Origin: Labia minor
Lineage: Eukaryota > Arthropoda > Insecta > Dermaptera > Spongiphoridae
Reading direction: 5' to 3'
DNA: 64,000 bases
NCBI GenBank assembly: GCA_963082975.1
Contig: OY720346.1
Coordinates: 24,608,720 to 24,672,719, forward strand
Part shown: one piece after another, positions 1-12,424 of the stretch
Position numbering within the stretch: the first letter of the stretch is position 1
How the letters are laid out: each line of letters opens with the position of its first letter
The notes under the pieces: generated by a model
Databases searched by the model: none
Seen by the model: only the letters and a program-made list of their open reading frames with translations
What the model was told of the DNA's origin: nothing
Translations under genes and position numbers: made by a program

Positions 1-535
1 TTGATGAATTTATTGATGAACTAACAACAAAAATAGAAAAATTGATCCCAAATTCTTATATTGCAAAAAGTTAGTCGAGCTATTTTAAAAGTCTAAAGGA
101 TATCTGCGCGCCAAATCAAGCCATTATATCAATCAATTGACTTCAGCGAGAATTTCTCTTTTGTGATTCAAGATGAGGTACAGGGTTATCATTGGACCTC
201 AGACTCCTGCACTGTTCACCCAGTAATAATTAACATGAGTGTTGATGACAAAAAAATAGTCTCATCACATTGTATAATTTCCGATGACTTAAATCATGAT
301 GTTTGTATGGTTTATAAGATTCAAGATACCCTGTTAGAATCCAATGATAACCCTGTACCTCATCTTGAATCACAAAAGAGAAATTCTCGCTGAAGTCAAT
401 TGATTGATATAATGGCTTGATTTGGCGCGCAGTTATCCTTTAGACTTTTAAAATAGCTCGACTAACTTTTTGCAATATAAGAATTTGGGATCAATTTTTC
501 TATTTTTGTTGTTAGTTCATCAATAAATTCATCAA
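1..535. repeat. Near-perfect 196-bp inverted repeat (foldback) with 143-bp spacer
   Basis: Positions 1-196 and 340-535 are reverse complements of each other, differing at one position by eye (near 104), with a 143-bp spacer. The left arm begins at the first base of the window, so the repeat may extend further left. The left arm and spacer carry a transposase-like coding fragment; the right arm is its inverted copy. Transcription through the unit would give a long double-stranded hairpin. The high arm identity implies a recent duplication or gene conversion. Confidence 0.95.
3..339 (+). pseudogene. Fragment of a DDE-transposase-like protein
   Basis: Translation in two adjacent frames gives a continuous-looking protein. 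It has an IPNSYIAKS stretch, then DFSENFSFVIQDEVQGYHW near 139-195, then HPVIIN and IISDDLNHD in the spacer. From memory this resembles a widespread but poorly named metazoan family with the pattern DFxENYxFVxQDxxQ...HW...HP...ISDxxxHD; the two Asp-containing motifs would suit an RNase-H-like DDE fold. The frame is broken, so this is a fossil. The right foldback arm reads the same DNA backwards and is not coding. The superfamily is not assigned. Confidence 0.55.
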
Positions 536-1725
536 TGGTTGAAGTTTGAGTTATCATCTGTGTCCTGTCTGTAGCTACCCACTGTTTGAATTCGATCCTA
601 TCTCTTCCTCATAGTTTTCAAACTTTGGTTGTAAGAATGTTGTTAAACTTTCCTTCGATGGACATTTTTAGGTAAAAACATTTTATTTAATATTAAAATG
701 TCTAATTATTAACAAAATTCAGCCATTGAGACTCTCATATTGCTCATAATTAATGTGTTGTAACTTGCAGTGGTCTTAGTAAATAGAAGGAGGCAAATAC
801 ACAAAACTTTTATTTTATTAAATTAAAGCCCATTTCATGTAGATAATTTAGGGAAGAAAAAGTTCTTGATTATCTCATTCCCTTGTCGTGTTATTTCATT
901 TTACGCTAAACTTTGTTTGTAATTTTAAAATTTTATAATATCCAACATATAATTTTTTTAAAAATATTTTGGGGTCCGTTACATTTTTTTTACAATTCCT
1001 CATAGTTATAAGAACATGCCTTAAAAATTTCAACAAGATAGGAGGTTAAATAAGTGAATGAGAAATTATTTTCTTCTCCAATACACGTTTTATTTGGACT
1101 TATCCGAGGCTCGGAAATTTAAAAACGCCAATCTTTAAACTGCCATTACTCAAAAACTATGTGAGATAAAAAATTAAAATTTGGTGGTGTTTTTCATGTT
1201 TATAAATAGAACATATTTACCAATTTTCATAAAAATCTGAGATTTTGGGTGAAAAAATGACTATTTTCTGGTTGAATTGACGTGGAATGACCCGTCACAA
1301 AACTTTGAAATGATACTCCTCCGAAACGGCTGGACCGATTCTTATGAAATTTTTTATGCGTATTCAGTAGGTCTCAGGGCATGTCAGACTTCTTTTATAA
1401 AACCGCTAATTGGTAAGGTGTGTCCAGGGGGTGGAATTTAAATAAAATTAGTTTAGTTACAATGCTAGATCATAGAGGCGCTGGTGGCGATAATTTGACA
1501 TTTATATATTTCGTAATAGGAGACTTGCAAACAAAAGTGGTTCCTGGGTCAAGGGTCTAAGGCGTTATCTTTTGACTTTGCACTCTCAGTTCGAAACTCG
1601 CAAAGGCACATTTTTTTTTAAGTATTATATATTTTTTTATAAATTTATTAATTTTTATTATTTTAATATTTTATTAAATTATTTTATTTTATTAAATTAA
1701 TAATTAAGTCAAATAATTTTTTCTG
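536..1725. other. Non-coding, probably old transposon-derived DNA
   Basis: No gene is seen. Around 1310-1360 there is a stretch of the type GGCTGGACCGATTCTTATGA, a wording common near the ends of non-autonomous insect elements. A long AT-only run occupies 1600-1725. The segment may be the 5' body of the Helitron whose 3' end lies at 2047, but no Helitron 5' terminus was found here. Confidence 0.35.
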
Positions 1726-2047
1726 CATAAATAAACATATATAAAAAAACTATATAAAATTTAAATTTTCATTCATTCATTCATTTAAAATGATATTAAA
1801 ATATTCCTTTGAAATATAATAAATAATTAAGTAATTAAATGTGGTTGCTGCGGCCAAGAACTTTCGAGATAGATAAAATAACATATACAATAATAATATA
1901 TATATAATTAATTTACTGATTAATTTAACATATATTTTAAATAAGAACACAAAAAGAAATGAATGTTTTATGTAATATACTGATTGAAACAAAATGGATG
2001 AAAACCTTTTACTACTCTTAACCAAATACTATGTACCACTCAGCTAG
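1726..2047 (+). mobile_element. Helitron 3' portion (copy 1)
   Basis: This matches the 3' parts of the Helitrons ending at 41814 and 51130, including the shared string TTGAAACAAAATGGATG about 60 bp before the end. It terminates in CTAG at 2044-2047 followed by T, as Helitrons do. The GC-rich terminal hairpin seen at 41814 is missing. A short piece of RTE LINE 3' end (GTGGTTGCTGCGGCCAAGAA, from 1840) is embedded in it. Its 5' boundary is not resolved. Confidence 0.7.
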
Positions 2048-4489
2048 TATATATATATAAATATCTTCGTGAAATATTAATAGGTATATGCATACATATA
2101 TGTATAATACTTGTTCATGCTCAAGTTAATTTTATTCTATGAATATTTTTTTAAATACAATTAATATTTAACAAATTAATTTACATAGTTACAGGGATAA
2201 ATTTTAGATTGAATTTTAAGAAAATAACCAAATGGGTCAAATGCTATGTCAGTTCGATTAATTTTTTAAATAACAAATATATGGGAATATATTTTTCTCT
2301 ATACATTTTCGATTCATTTGCTTAAGTAATCATCAGAATATATCTCATGCATGAGGCATACTTATTAATAGGTGAGTGTACCAATTAGTTGGCTTAACTT
2401 CCTCGATCGTTAGAGAAGATAGACGTTTAATAGGCAAATCGTGGCTACCCTAACTAATAGGAATAGTTTTCTTGTCTGTGGTTTTGTGGTTGTTGTTTCA
2501 AATTGCTCTCGTTATCGGCTAACACTCTAATAAATCGAGGGAGAGAGGGTCGATTTGTGGTTAAAGTGTTTTTTTATTCTTTGTTCATCTTTTTTACCAT
2601 AAACCACAATCATTTATTTATATATATATATTTGTATATATAATTAAAATAATTTAATTAAAAAGTTAAAATTTTATTTAAACATTATTTTCACATTATT
2701 TTAGATCTTTTATTAAATTATATTAACAGAATAGAGAAAATATAAAAAGGTTTGATATTTTTTCTTTACTATTATTATTAATATGTACATTTAATTATTT
2801 TGAATAAATTATTTTTTAGAATAAATATTTTTATATATACTAATTTTTAAACGAGTCTTATTAAATAAATTGAAATCATAACTAATTACTTAAATTAAAT
2901 ATTATTTAAAATTCTAAATTAAATCTTATTTCTTCAAAGATAAATATGCTTTATATAAAATTTAAATATAATAAATGTTTTAAAATTTCTTAATAATTTA
3001 TATTTTTAATAAAAATAATATTCGGATAAAATATTATAACTTAATATTTATTAAAATATAAATTAAAAAATTTTAAAATTTTATTTATTAATTGACCTGT
3101 ACAATGGCTAAATGTGATATCAGATCTTTTCCAAATTTTATTTAATATTAAGTATTTATGATTGATAATAGAAATAAATGTAAAATGTACTTAAATAAAT
3201 AACTAAAATAATATTAAATAATTAAATCATTGTACATTTCATAATTGATTGTTGAAACGTTATTTTTCAAATTCATAAATTATTTAATGATCATATAAAA
3301 TAAATTTTTTGTATTTTTTAAAAATTTGAAAAACTTAAATTTAATATTTTTTCTATCGTTATTTTTTTATAGGTTATAAAAACTTTATTATTATGATTAG
3401 TATCAACATTATTTATTTTGTTTTGTTTTTTAATTTAAAACCCGAATAAAAATAAAAATTTCATATTAAGAAAATAAAAAGAATTGAATTAATTTTTAAA
3501 ATTATTTTTACGATTTAGTAATTTAAAGAAAGTTTTAATGTTTATATATTAGATTTTCAAAATTTATTATAACTGTAAAATGTAATTTCTTTATAGAGTT
3601 TATAAGTTATAGTCATAAGCATTCAGTTGTATATAATTTAATTACTTTATTTTTATATTAAATGGTTGATCTTGGCCAGCACAACTACTGAAACACTCAA
3701 CTAAATTTATTAATGAAATTTTCAACATTCATTTTTTTTAATTTTATCAATTTTCTAATTATATTTTCTGTTATAATTTGATTCAACATAATATATATTT
3801 ATTATATATGATAATAATATTAATAATAACATACAATTGGTATAATAGAAAGTACCAATGTATCATCCTTATCTCCGGTTTCTTTCTAATTAATTCCTTA
3901 TTTGGAATCATATATCAAATCAAAAGATATTATTTTTCTCTGTCCATTCATAAATGTTTATTGCATTGAATGATCCTCATATCACGCGTTCAAAAATTGT
4001 CATCCTCCTTGGTTATTTATTTGACACGATCTTTTTCTTCCCTTTTATTTCTTTTGAATTTCAATCTCATTGAATGCATTTTTACCCAATAGTTATTTAG
4101 ATATCATATTTTATAACTGGACTATTAAATAACTATGAAACGACATCTGATCTTTAAGGACATTTACAAATTTCAAGGGAATTAATCAAATATATTTTTT
4201 TGTTATTACTATAGTTCTTTTAAAAAATCAGCTAGATTTGTTGTAAAGTGATTCATAATTTTTTTTTTAAATTATCTTAATATAATATAGTTTTAGTCCT
4301 CATCCGCCGAACTTAAGTTGGAGGGATCTATCCTCGCCAAGTTCAGTTAGATTTAATAATAAATAATAAATAATAATAAATCACAAAGCTGGCTAAAATG
4401 GAGATTTATTCCAATCATTATATATAGGCATATAATATATATAAAACCATAATAATGATAATAATAATATGTAAGCTTTTTTTGTTAAT
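2048..4489. other. AT-rich non-coding stretch
   Basis: There is no coding potential beyond chance open frames in AT-rich DNA. Slightly less AT-rich patches lie at 2380-2560 and 3950-4080. No terminal inverted repeats or target duplications were recognised. Confidence 0.6.
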
Positions 4490-4527
4490 ATAAACAATAC
4501 CTCCCTTACTATCGTCGGTCGGTAAAA
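4490..4527 (-). mobile_element. Family A repeat, 5'-terminal scrap
   Basis: About 38 bp match the 5' end of family A in reverse orientation, including the subterminal repeat CGTCGGTCGGT. The rest of the element is absent, so this is a deletion remnant. Confidence 0.75.
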
Positions 4528-4752
4528 ATAAAAATGTATCATTTGAATTCGTGCGGGAAAAAGGGATTTTCGAACTTTCGAGCAGAAGCTGTTCCATTAT
4601 ATTTAGATGGTATGTTATGATTACATAAACTCTTTATGATCATTACGCTTATGATAAACCCTTATATAATTATTCATGTTGTTTATGCGTCTCTTTATTA
4701 CTTATTTACTTGTATATATTGTAAATAGTTAAATATTAGTGAACCATATAAA

Positions 4753-5685
4753 ATTAAGGATGATCCAGCTTGGAATGTGGATGTCTCAGGCTATGCTGCG
4801 ATCTGGAATGCTGACGGTGGGGCTATCCAAGTGCTTGCATCGGGATCTGGAGATGGCGATGCGGGACATGACCCTCGTGAGCTGTTAGTTTTCGCCGAAA
4901 TACCCCATTCGAGAATTCCGAGAAAAGCTGGATAATCTCGAGGATGCTTTTCGCGTTCTGAATGGACCATATGTTGTCGCCGGGGATTTTAACGCCAGGG
5001 CTTTGGAGTGGGGAATGCAGACTCAGAACTCAAAAGGAAAATATACCTTAGAGATGGCAAAAAAGGAAATACTACAGCGTTGGCAGAGCCGTTGGGAAGA
5101 TAACCTTGGGCAATGGACAAAGTAATTAGTCCCTCAGATAAACTCGTGGATTGACAGGGGCCATGGAGAAATAAATTTTTACCTGTGTTAATTTCTTACA
5201 GGGCACGGGTACTTCCGGACATACCTTTTTAAGATGCATAAAGTGGCGTCACCCTTCCGTCTCTGGTGCCGGGGTATTGAGGATACCGCTCATCACACCT
5301 TTTTTAAATGCTCGCGGTTCACTACAAAACAGAGGACCCTTACAACCAGCGTCGGGCCTGTAGCACCGGATTCTATTATATCGGTAATGCTACAGAGCAA
5401 GGATAACTGGAAAGCTGTAGCTGAATTTGTGGAGGAGGTGCTACAAACGAAGAGACATGAAGGGTGCTTAGAAAGGAGAAGCTAAAATGCCCAAAGCTCG
5501 GCCCAGACTGAAGTCATCCGAAAGGGTTCCGGTCTGGGATTTTCCGTGGCCCTCAGGAGAGTGTTTTTAGTGAGGTAAAAATCCCACATAACCAGGAGGG
5601 GCGCATCTCTGCTTTAGACTAAGCACTTACCACTGGTACCTTATGAAGGTTTTTCAACACTTGTACCAAAAAAAAAAAAAAAAAT
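4753..5685 (+). mobile_element. R1-clade LINE, 5'-truncated and internally deleted
   Basis: The first part encodes an endonuclease piece: GYAAIWNADGGAIQV near 4795, then VVAGDFNARALEWG around 4975-5015, where the GDFNAR motif is typical of APE-type endonucleases. Most of the reverse transcriptase is missing. The sequence then resumes in the C-terminal region with GHGYFRTYLFK near 5197-5230 and a zinc-finger-like LWCRGIEDTAHHTFFKC near 5258-5310, followed by a 3' UTR and a 17-base poly(A) at 5668-5684. An 8-bp target duplication, CATATAAA, flanks the copy (4745-4752 and 5686-5693). R1-clade elements are largely arthropod LINEs, often in rDNA; this copy is not in rDNA. It is dead as a coding unit. 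Confidence 0.88.
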
Positions 5686-5693
5686 CATATAAA

Positions 5694-6009
5694 TATTATA
5701 TTATATTGCCAATTAAGCATTAAGAAAAAAATTATAATTCAAAAATTAATTTTTCTCTATTACAATATTTACCACCTCCCTTTAAACGAAAAGAGATTTA
5801 AAGAACAATTGATTATTCTTTTCCACTAATAAGTTTATTGTGAAAAACATCTGAATTGATGTAAAATTAGTTTAATATTTAATTGATCACATTATTTTAA
5901 ATAAATAGATATATATTTTTTTTTTAATTTTCTAAAAATTTTATTAATTTGTTCTTTATTAAATCGATTGTAAATCCTAATGAAAAATATAAAATTTACT
6001 CCCTGATTT
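5694..6009. other. AT-rich spacer
   Basis: Nothing recognisable apart from homopolymer runs. Confidence 0.6.
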
Positions 6010-6480
6010 TATATTATCCCCACCTTCCATCATTTTCAGCCAGACATAATAACATAAATCCCCTATAAAATCTTCGCCTTGAACTTCTTAAGGAATAAAA
6101 ACCCAATGAAACGAATCCTTGAAAACGCAAATCTTTTTTCATTTCCATATATAGTGTGCTCTTCTCCTGCAATGACCCTTTTTCATATTTTTTGAATTTG
6201 TCTGTGTGTATGTGTAGTTGACATCTTCCACGGCTGAAAACCGACCCGGGGGTCATATCACGATGAGCAATGAGGTCATATGCAAGGGCCGATAACGTCT
6301 CTCGACCAGCCTTTAGGCAGCTCATCTTCCTTTGATATCGCATGGGAAAAAACTTCAACATGGCAGTCGGTGCGCTTTTATTCAAAAAAACAACAACGAC
6401 AACCAACAACCCAAACAAAGCCGACTGGTCGCTCTTTTGTATGTAAAACACATCCGTGCCGTTTGTCTCGCGATCTCTAC
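6010..6480. other. GC-richer non-repetitive island
   Basis: Base composition is clearly more balanced than the flanks and no repeat signature is present. A 145-codon open frame runs on the minus strand (6014-6451), but it shows no recognisable domain and overlaps other open frames, so it is not called as a gene. The island could be a conserved regulatory element or an unrecognised exon. Confidence 0.3.
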
Positions 6481-8175
6481 CTAAATATGATTTATTTTTT
6501 AATTATATTGTGTATTTATGAAATGGCCATTTATCACTCAAAAACTAAAATACAACAACATTTACAAATTGTACAATTTCAATTTTTCAATAAATTATTA
6601 ATGGGTATCAAACAAATTTACTAAAAAAAAATTATAAAAATGTTATTGTTAAAAAAAAATATTTTCAAAAATATAAAGAGTAATGGTACCCAATGCGAAA
6701 ATGAACCTAAAGTTGATATGATTACAAAACTTTTACCTAAAATAAGAATTGTTTTCAATTTACATCCATTCCGATTTCTTAAATTTTAATCTTTCCAAAA
6801 TATATTGGAGTTGATTGGATTGAATAATTTAACAATTTCCTGGTGAAAGACAAAAGTTGATATTGAATTTCAATTAATATGTTGTGAATTCTTAGCAAAA
6901 TTTTTATCTGAGTTGTTATTATAATTAAGGTTACTTATGGCCAAATTATGTTTTTAAATCTATATTATTAATTAAACCAGACAATTATAAATTAAAGATG
7001 TACATTATGAAATGTTATTGCTAAAGGGACTTTTTTTGAAAAATTTGTCCGTAAGTGTCTGTCTTAGATTTCAAATTAATATTGCTTCCTTGTGGAAGTG
7101 GATATTTGCTGTGTATGTAAAACATAAAATGAAATGTAACTTAAATAAATTTTCAAATGATTTACTTAAAAATTTAAAATCTTAAAATTAAAGAAATTAT
7201 GGGCCACTTGGTTCACCCCACCCGCTTCAGCAGGCGAATGGAATATCATATTTTCAGTGCCAAAACTTAATAAATTGAATTCTATTTATACATAAAAAGA
7301 TTTTTATGTGTACATTGCTCAGGGTTTAATTTTTTTTGCTTATCTTCGCATTTCATGAGCTGGAAAATGCAAATAAGAGTAGACTGAAAATTGGCCGTAC
7401 AGATTAATATGAAATTAAATTCTTATATACCCTTCTTATTTGAACATAGGCTATAAATTATATAAATATCTAATTATTATTGAATTTAAAATTAATCTTC
7501 CAAAGGCGGTTTAACTAATATAATAATGATTTATAATTGATAAACTATACATTTATAATTAATTTCTTTTGATAATAAAATATTGCAAATTAAATTTTCG
7601 GTTTATTTAATCAAAAACCAAGACGTTGAACTTAGAGTTAGCTTTAAGTTAACCAAATATTTTCCATAGGTTCAGCTGAAACATTCAGATGCAGAAGTTA
7701 CTTTAATTATAAAAATAGAAAATTAAATGTAAGGTATTAGCAATAGTTAAATATAGTTTAAATATTCATTGTTATCTTTGAGAAAAATATACGAACCTTA
7801 AATAAAACCATAAGTTTTTCTATTGATAGAAGTGAAATCTATTCTAGGTACAAAAACAATGAAAAATTGGCTTAGTGTGTTCGCTATAGATGCCATTACC
7901 TGATAAATGTATTTGTATAATATGAAAAAAATTGATATCCATATATATTATATTAAAATAAAATACATGCATATTTTTTGTCTTGATATACGATAATTTT
8001 TGATACTATGAATAATGGTATTATTAATATACATATATTTGAATATAAAAATTGTATATTAAAAGAAATCTTTAATAATATATTATATATAAAATTAATA
8101 AATTTTTATCAACAGTACAAATTAGATCTTGCCTATTGAAAGTAATATTTTATACTTACCCGGAAAATAGTCCAG

Positions 8176-8209
<34 letters not shown>

Positions 8210-9539
8210 TTATATATAAAATTAATAAATTATATCAAGTTTTTTTCGGGAGGTTAATGAGTGGAGGACCAAGGACGAGAAATCAATCTAAAACAAACAG
8301 AGAACTTTCAATACGCAGTTTAGGACCTGTTACTTCTTGTCTATAATTAGATTAATCGATAAAATGTTAATAAATAAATATTATATATTAACATACAATT
8401 ATAAGAGAATTTCAAATAATTATTGTTTTTGATCAAATTATATTATAATTAAATATTAATTAATAATAATAATCTTTTGATGAGAAACATACTATCAATT
8501 TCTCCATCTATTTTTTGAATTTTACTATTTGTTGTTGATTTTAAATACCAGTGAAAAAATATTACACTTGATTAAATTAGTACTTGAATTTGATTTATTC
8601 ACCGATTGTTCCAATTGATTTAAATGTTTTTATATATATTAAATGTAATAATATTCTAAGATATTATTTATTATTAACCAACACTAAGAGTGACAGAGAA
8701 ATAAAACATTCTTTTAATTAATTATATTTGGGACATTAATATAAAAACCACCTATATGCTTTTAAATTATACTTTGTTGTAAACTTAAAAATTAAAATAA
8801 AAACCAAAATTCTAACAAATACTTAGTGTGAATATCTATAGTAACATAGGCTATAGATTTTATTAATATCTAATCAATAACTGCAGAAATTAATTTTTTA
8901 AAGTTTATATATAATTCTCCGTGATGTTCATTCAAGAGCCTTGCGTTCAGTATCTATTGAACTATCATTATTTAAACTTAAAACATTAATTGAGTATATC
9001 AATTAATAAGGGGGTAATTATTCACAAAATTGTATAAATTAAATATAAAAATATAAATATATATATCCTATAAAATAGATTAAAGGAAAATAAATTTGTT
9101 ATACTATTATTTTCAAAAATAAATTATTATTAAGAAAAACTAATTGTAATATTAAAGAATATAATGAAAATTTGAATATTTTTTAATTATTTTCTTATGT
9201 TTAAATATTATGTGGCTAGACCTTATTAATAATAAATATAAAAAAAAATGTATTATAATATATATAAATATATATCTAATATATACATCGACAATATAGT
9301 CAATCAAAGAAAAGGAAAGAAAGTTGGAAAGGATTTTATCAAATGTTGCCTATTTGGTAGGCAACCATACTTTCCTCTGTCGTTTCTAGAACCACTTCCA
9401 TCCAATTTATATTTTCTCCCAATTCCTTTGTATTAGTTTTTTTATATATTATCTACTCAAAACAACATTTTTATTTTGATGACGCCAACCTATATTTGTA
9501 GATGTAGAAAAGTTATACAATCTTTTTAAAATGAAATTT
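6481..9539. other. AT-rich non-coding stretch with TA microsatellite
   Basis: Long AT-rich DNA. A (TA)n tract of about 30 bp lies at 8177-8208. A short GC-richer patch is present near 7200-7250. No element ends were recognised. Confidence 0.6.
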
Positions 9540-9795
9540 CACTGAATTTCTCGAGTGAATGGATATGAAAATTCTTTGGCTACTGAATCTTGCTGGACCG
9601 CTTCGTGTCGTCACGGCTGTGCACCCGGGCGCTCTTCTCTTCTTATCCACCTCCACTTCATATAAACAGCCATAACTAAATAAATTCCTCATAAGGTGCA
9701 GCAATCTTTTTGGTTAATTTTCCGTTTGACTGATTCACTGGTTGGAAAGTACTGACTTTCCGAAACGCGTGCCAAGGGTCAGTTCCGGGTTTCAC
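9540..9795. other. GC-richer non-repetitive island
   Basis: Balanced composition between AT-rich flanks, with CpG-containing segments such as GCTTCGTGTCGTCACGGC. No splice-bounded open frame or element signature was found. Candidate regulatory DNA only. Confidence 0.25.
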
Positions 9796-10432
9796 ATTGC
9801 ACATCTCCCACACTCACGACAATTTTTTTCTTTATATAAACGTCCATTCTCTCCTATTAATTATTTGTACTAAATTAATTTATTATACTAATTAATTTAC
9901 AAATCAAATATCAGTAATTACGAATATTAGTTATATATATATTATTTTATATGGATTTAAATAAAATTAAATTATACTAATTTTAATAAAAAATAAAAAA
10001 TAAACTGAGATGTAAAATATATTTTTAAATTCCAAACATCGCGATTCAATATAAACGAATAATTATAATAAAATACAAAGAAATATACTTATTGAAACAG
10101 TATAGTCATTAAATAAATTGAAGTCTTCTATTATTATATTTAATAAATCTAAAAAACTATTATTTTTCTTCAACATAATTTTTAAAATGGTCATATTTTA
10201 TACAATTAAATGATAAATGTATATAAAATTTGAATTTTTTCTATTTTATTATTATTTTAGTTTTGTTCTATCTTTATTTTTATGTCATTGTGTAATTGTA
10301 ATTAATTTATTACCAATTTTAAATAGAGTTTTTTTAAAATCTTTATTACATATAGATACGGTACATATCGTATGTATATATATGGATGTAAATATATATA
10401 TATATATATAAATATAAATATATATATATGTT
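9796..10432. other. AT-rich non-coding stretch
   Basis: No gene or element recognised; it ends in a TA-rich microsatellite at about 10390-10432. Confidence 0.55.
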
Positions 10433-10733
10433 GGTTTAGGTTTCCGTGAATGTTATTGTTATTATTATTATCAGATTTATCAGGGATATAATCACGTATT
10501 TTTGTGAGATTGTTTTCTCGAACGAAATTTTGGCGCCATTTTCAAGAGATTATTTAGGTGGGAGTATTTTTGGGATTCTGGGTCTTAGCCTGTGTGACCA
10601 AGGGTTAATATCGGGATTTTGGGTTGATAGGTTGGGTGGTTTTGTACTCACTGCGTTGCTGTAGAGCTCCGAAGAATCCTGGGCAATCCTGAGCCCGGCA
10701 CACGTCCGCACTGGACAACAGCCCGAGGCCAAC
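10433..10733. mobile_element. Possible MITE set in TA microsatellites
   Basis: A roughly 300-bp, GC-richer segment is bracketed on both sides by TA repeats. It starts GTTGGTTTAGG and ends CCCGAGGCCAAC, giving a short imperfect inverted repeat (five perfect end bases, about 8 of 12 matching). This suits a small DNA transposon targeting TA, but the inverted repeat is short and no second copy is present in the window. Confidence 0.3.
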
Positions 10734-10783
10734 TATATTATATATATATATATATAATAATTTATTCTTAATCTTATTATTAT

Positions 10784-10822
<39 letters not shown>

Positions 10823-11987
10823 AAAAATAATAAGAATAAAATATTGTAATTACATATACATGCATTATTCTTGTTAATTAGCAGTAGCTTCTGATCAATT
10901 CATACACTTTTTGTACAATATTTGTTATTTATTTGAATGGATAACTTTCACTCTTTCAATTCTCAATTTAAATTAATTTATTAACCATTTACTTACCAAT
11001 AACTCATTATTGTTAAAGAGAAAGTGAAATTTTTTTTTGTTAGTCGTTTAATTAAAACATATTGTCTTCCCCGAAAATATGAATGAAATATTCACCTCGT
11101 CGAAATCGATCCATAGATCATTTGCAATGAACTTTGTCTGGTTCATTATGCAAAAGAAGTCACGACGACACCACTTGTCTTTAATTTGCCTCGAGGCTGG
11201 ATTGCAAATTTATAATATTGTTTAATTTTATTTAATAAGAACTGCAAAAAAAAAATTTACCTGTTTCAATGTCCTATGAATGGAATTTAGTGTTTAAATT
11301 GAGGTTAAAAATTTGATTTAATTATTTATGTTAATTTTTTTTTTCTTATAGAGGTTAAAAGATCACAGAATAGTTGATTTAATAAAGAACAACATTACAT
11401 CGACTTGTAAATGAAAATCAATAAAATATATTAACAAGATGGAAAAAGGGTAAATTTAAATAATTTTATATCCTTGAAATATATATCACCTGGACTTCTG
11501 TATATTCAATGTTTATTAATTAATAAACAACTATGCGGATTTTATATTTATTATTTTAATTTCTACCAATATAAATATTCTGAATTAATGGTATACTAAT
11601 TATCTCATAGGTCTGCTATTTTATTAACTCTATTGAAAGATCAATCATTCATATATACGAGATCAAATTAAAAAAAACATAAATATATAAACAGATATAT
11701 AACATATAAATTATAAAAACACACGTAAATAAGATTAGTTCTTATCTAAACATAAGTATTATATTTTATTAACAATTATTAAATGAGTTTAAAATTATTA
11801 CTATATAATAATATAGAAATAAAGAATGAGTTAATTGAATTTAACACTTGTTTTTTGACAATCATGCTTTTTTCGGGAAGGAAATAAAATTTGGATCAAA
11901 TGAACTTTATTTATTATTAGGTTTCGCCTATTCTATTCGTTTTAATATCTCAACTAACCAATTCTTAAATTTTTACTTTCGTTATTT
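10734..11987. other. AT-rich non-coding stretch with TA microsatellites
   Basis: Begins with TA-rich tracts at 10738-10825 and continues as AT-rich DNA. A slightly GC-richer patch lies at 11040-11200. No gene seen. Confidence 0.55.
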
Positions 11988-12424
11988 CTTATGTTCAGTG
12001 GCGCAACCAGGGGGGGGTTTTGGGGGTCAAAACCCCCCCCAGGAGAGAAAAAAATATTGCTGTATATCATGTACTATATTACAAATAGAAAAGAAAAAAT
12101 ATAATCCTTTTTATTTGAAAAAAAAATAATTCATAAAGTATAATTTAGTGTATAATAAGTAAGTTTATTTTATTTTAAAATAATTTTAACAAAAATAAAA
12201 ATTGCTTATTTTTTCGTACATATAAGAAATAAAAAATTATTTATTATTTCTCCTAAATCACACACACATAAAAAACAAAAGACTTAATATAAGATTACTA
12301 GATGATTGTGAAATTTTCCAATTTGACTATTATTTAAATATAAAATAAAGAAAAATATTACTCAAATTCTAAATATTTCATAAAAATTATGAAGCGAAGA
12401 CTAATTTTTTCAAAATGGAAACGG

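Noticed and set aside
6014-6451. 145-codon minus-strand open frame, the longest in the window
   Set aside because: No recognisable domain; it overlaps a 114-codon frame on the other strand and lacks splice or start context. Kept only as a GC-richer island.
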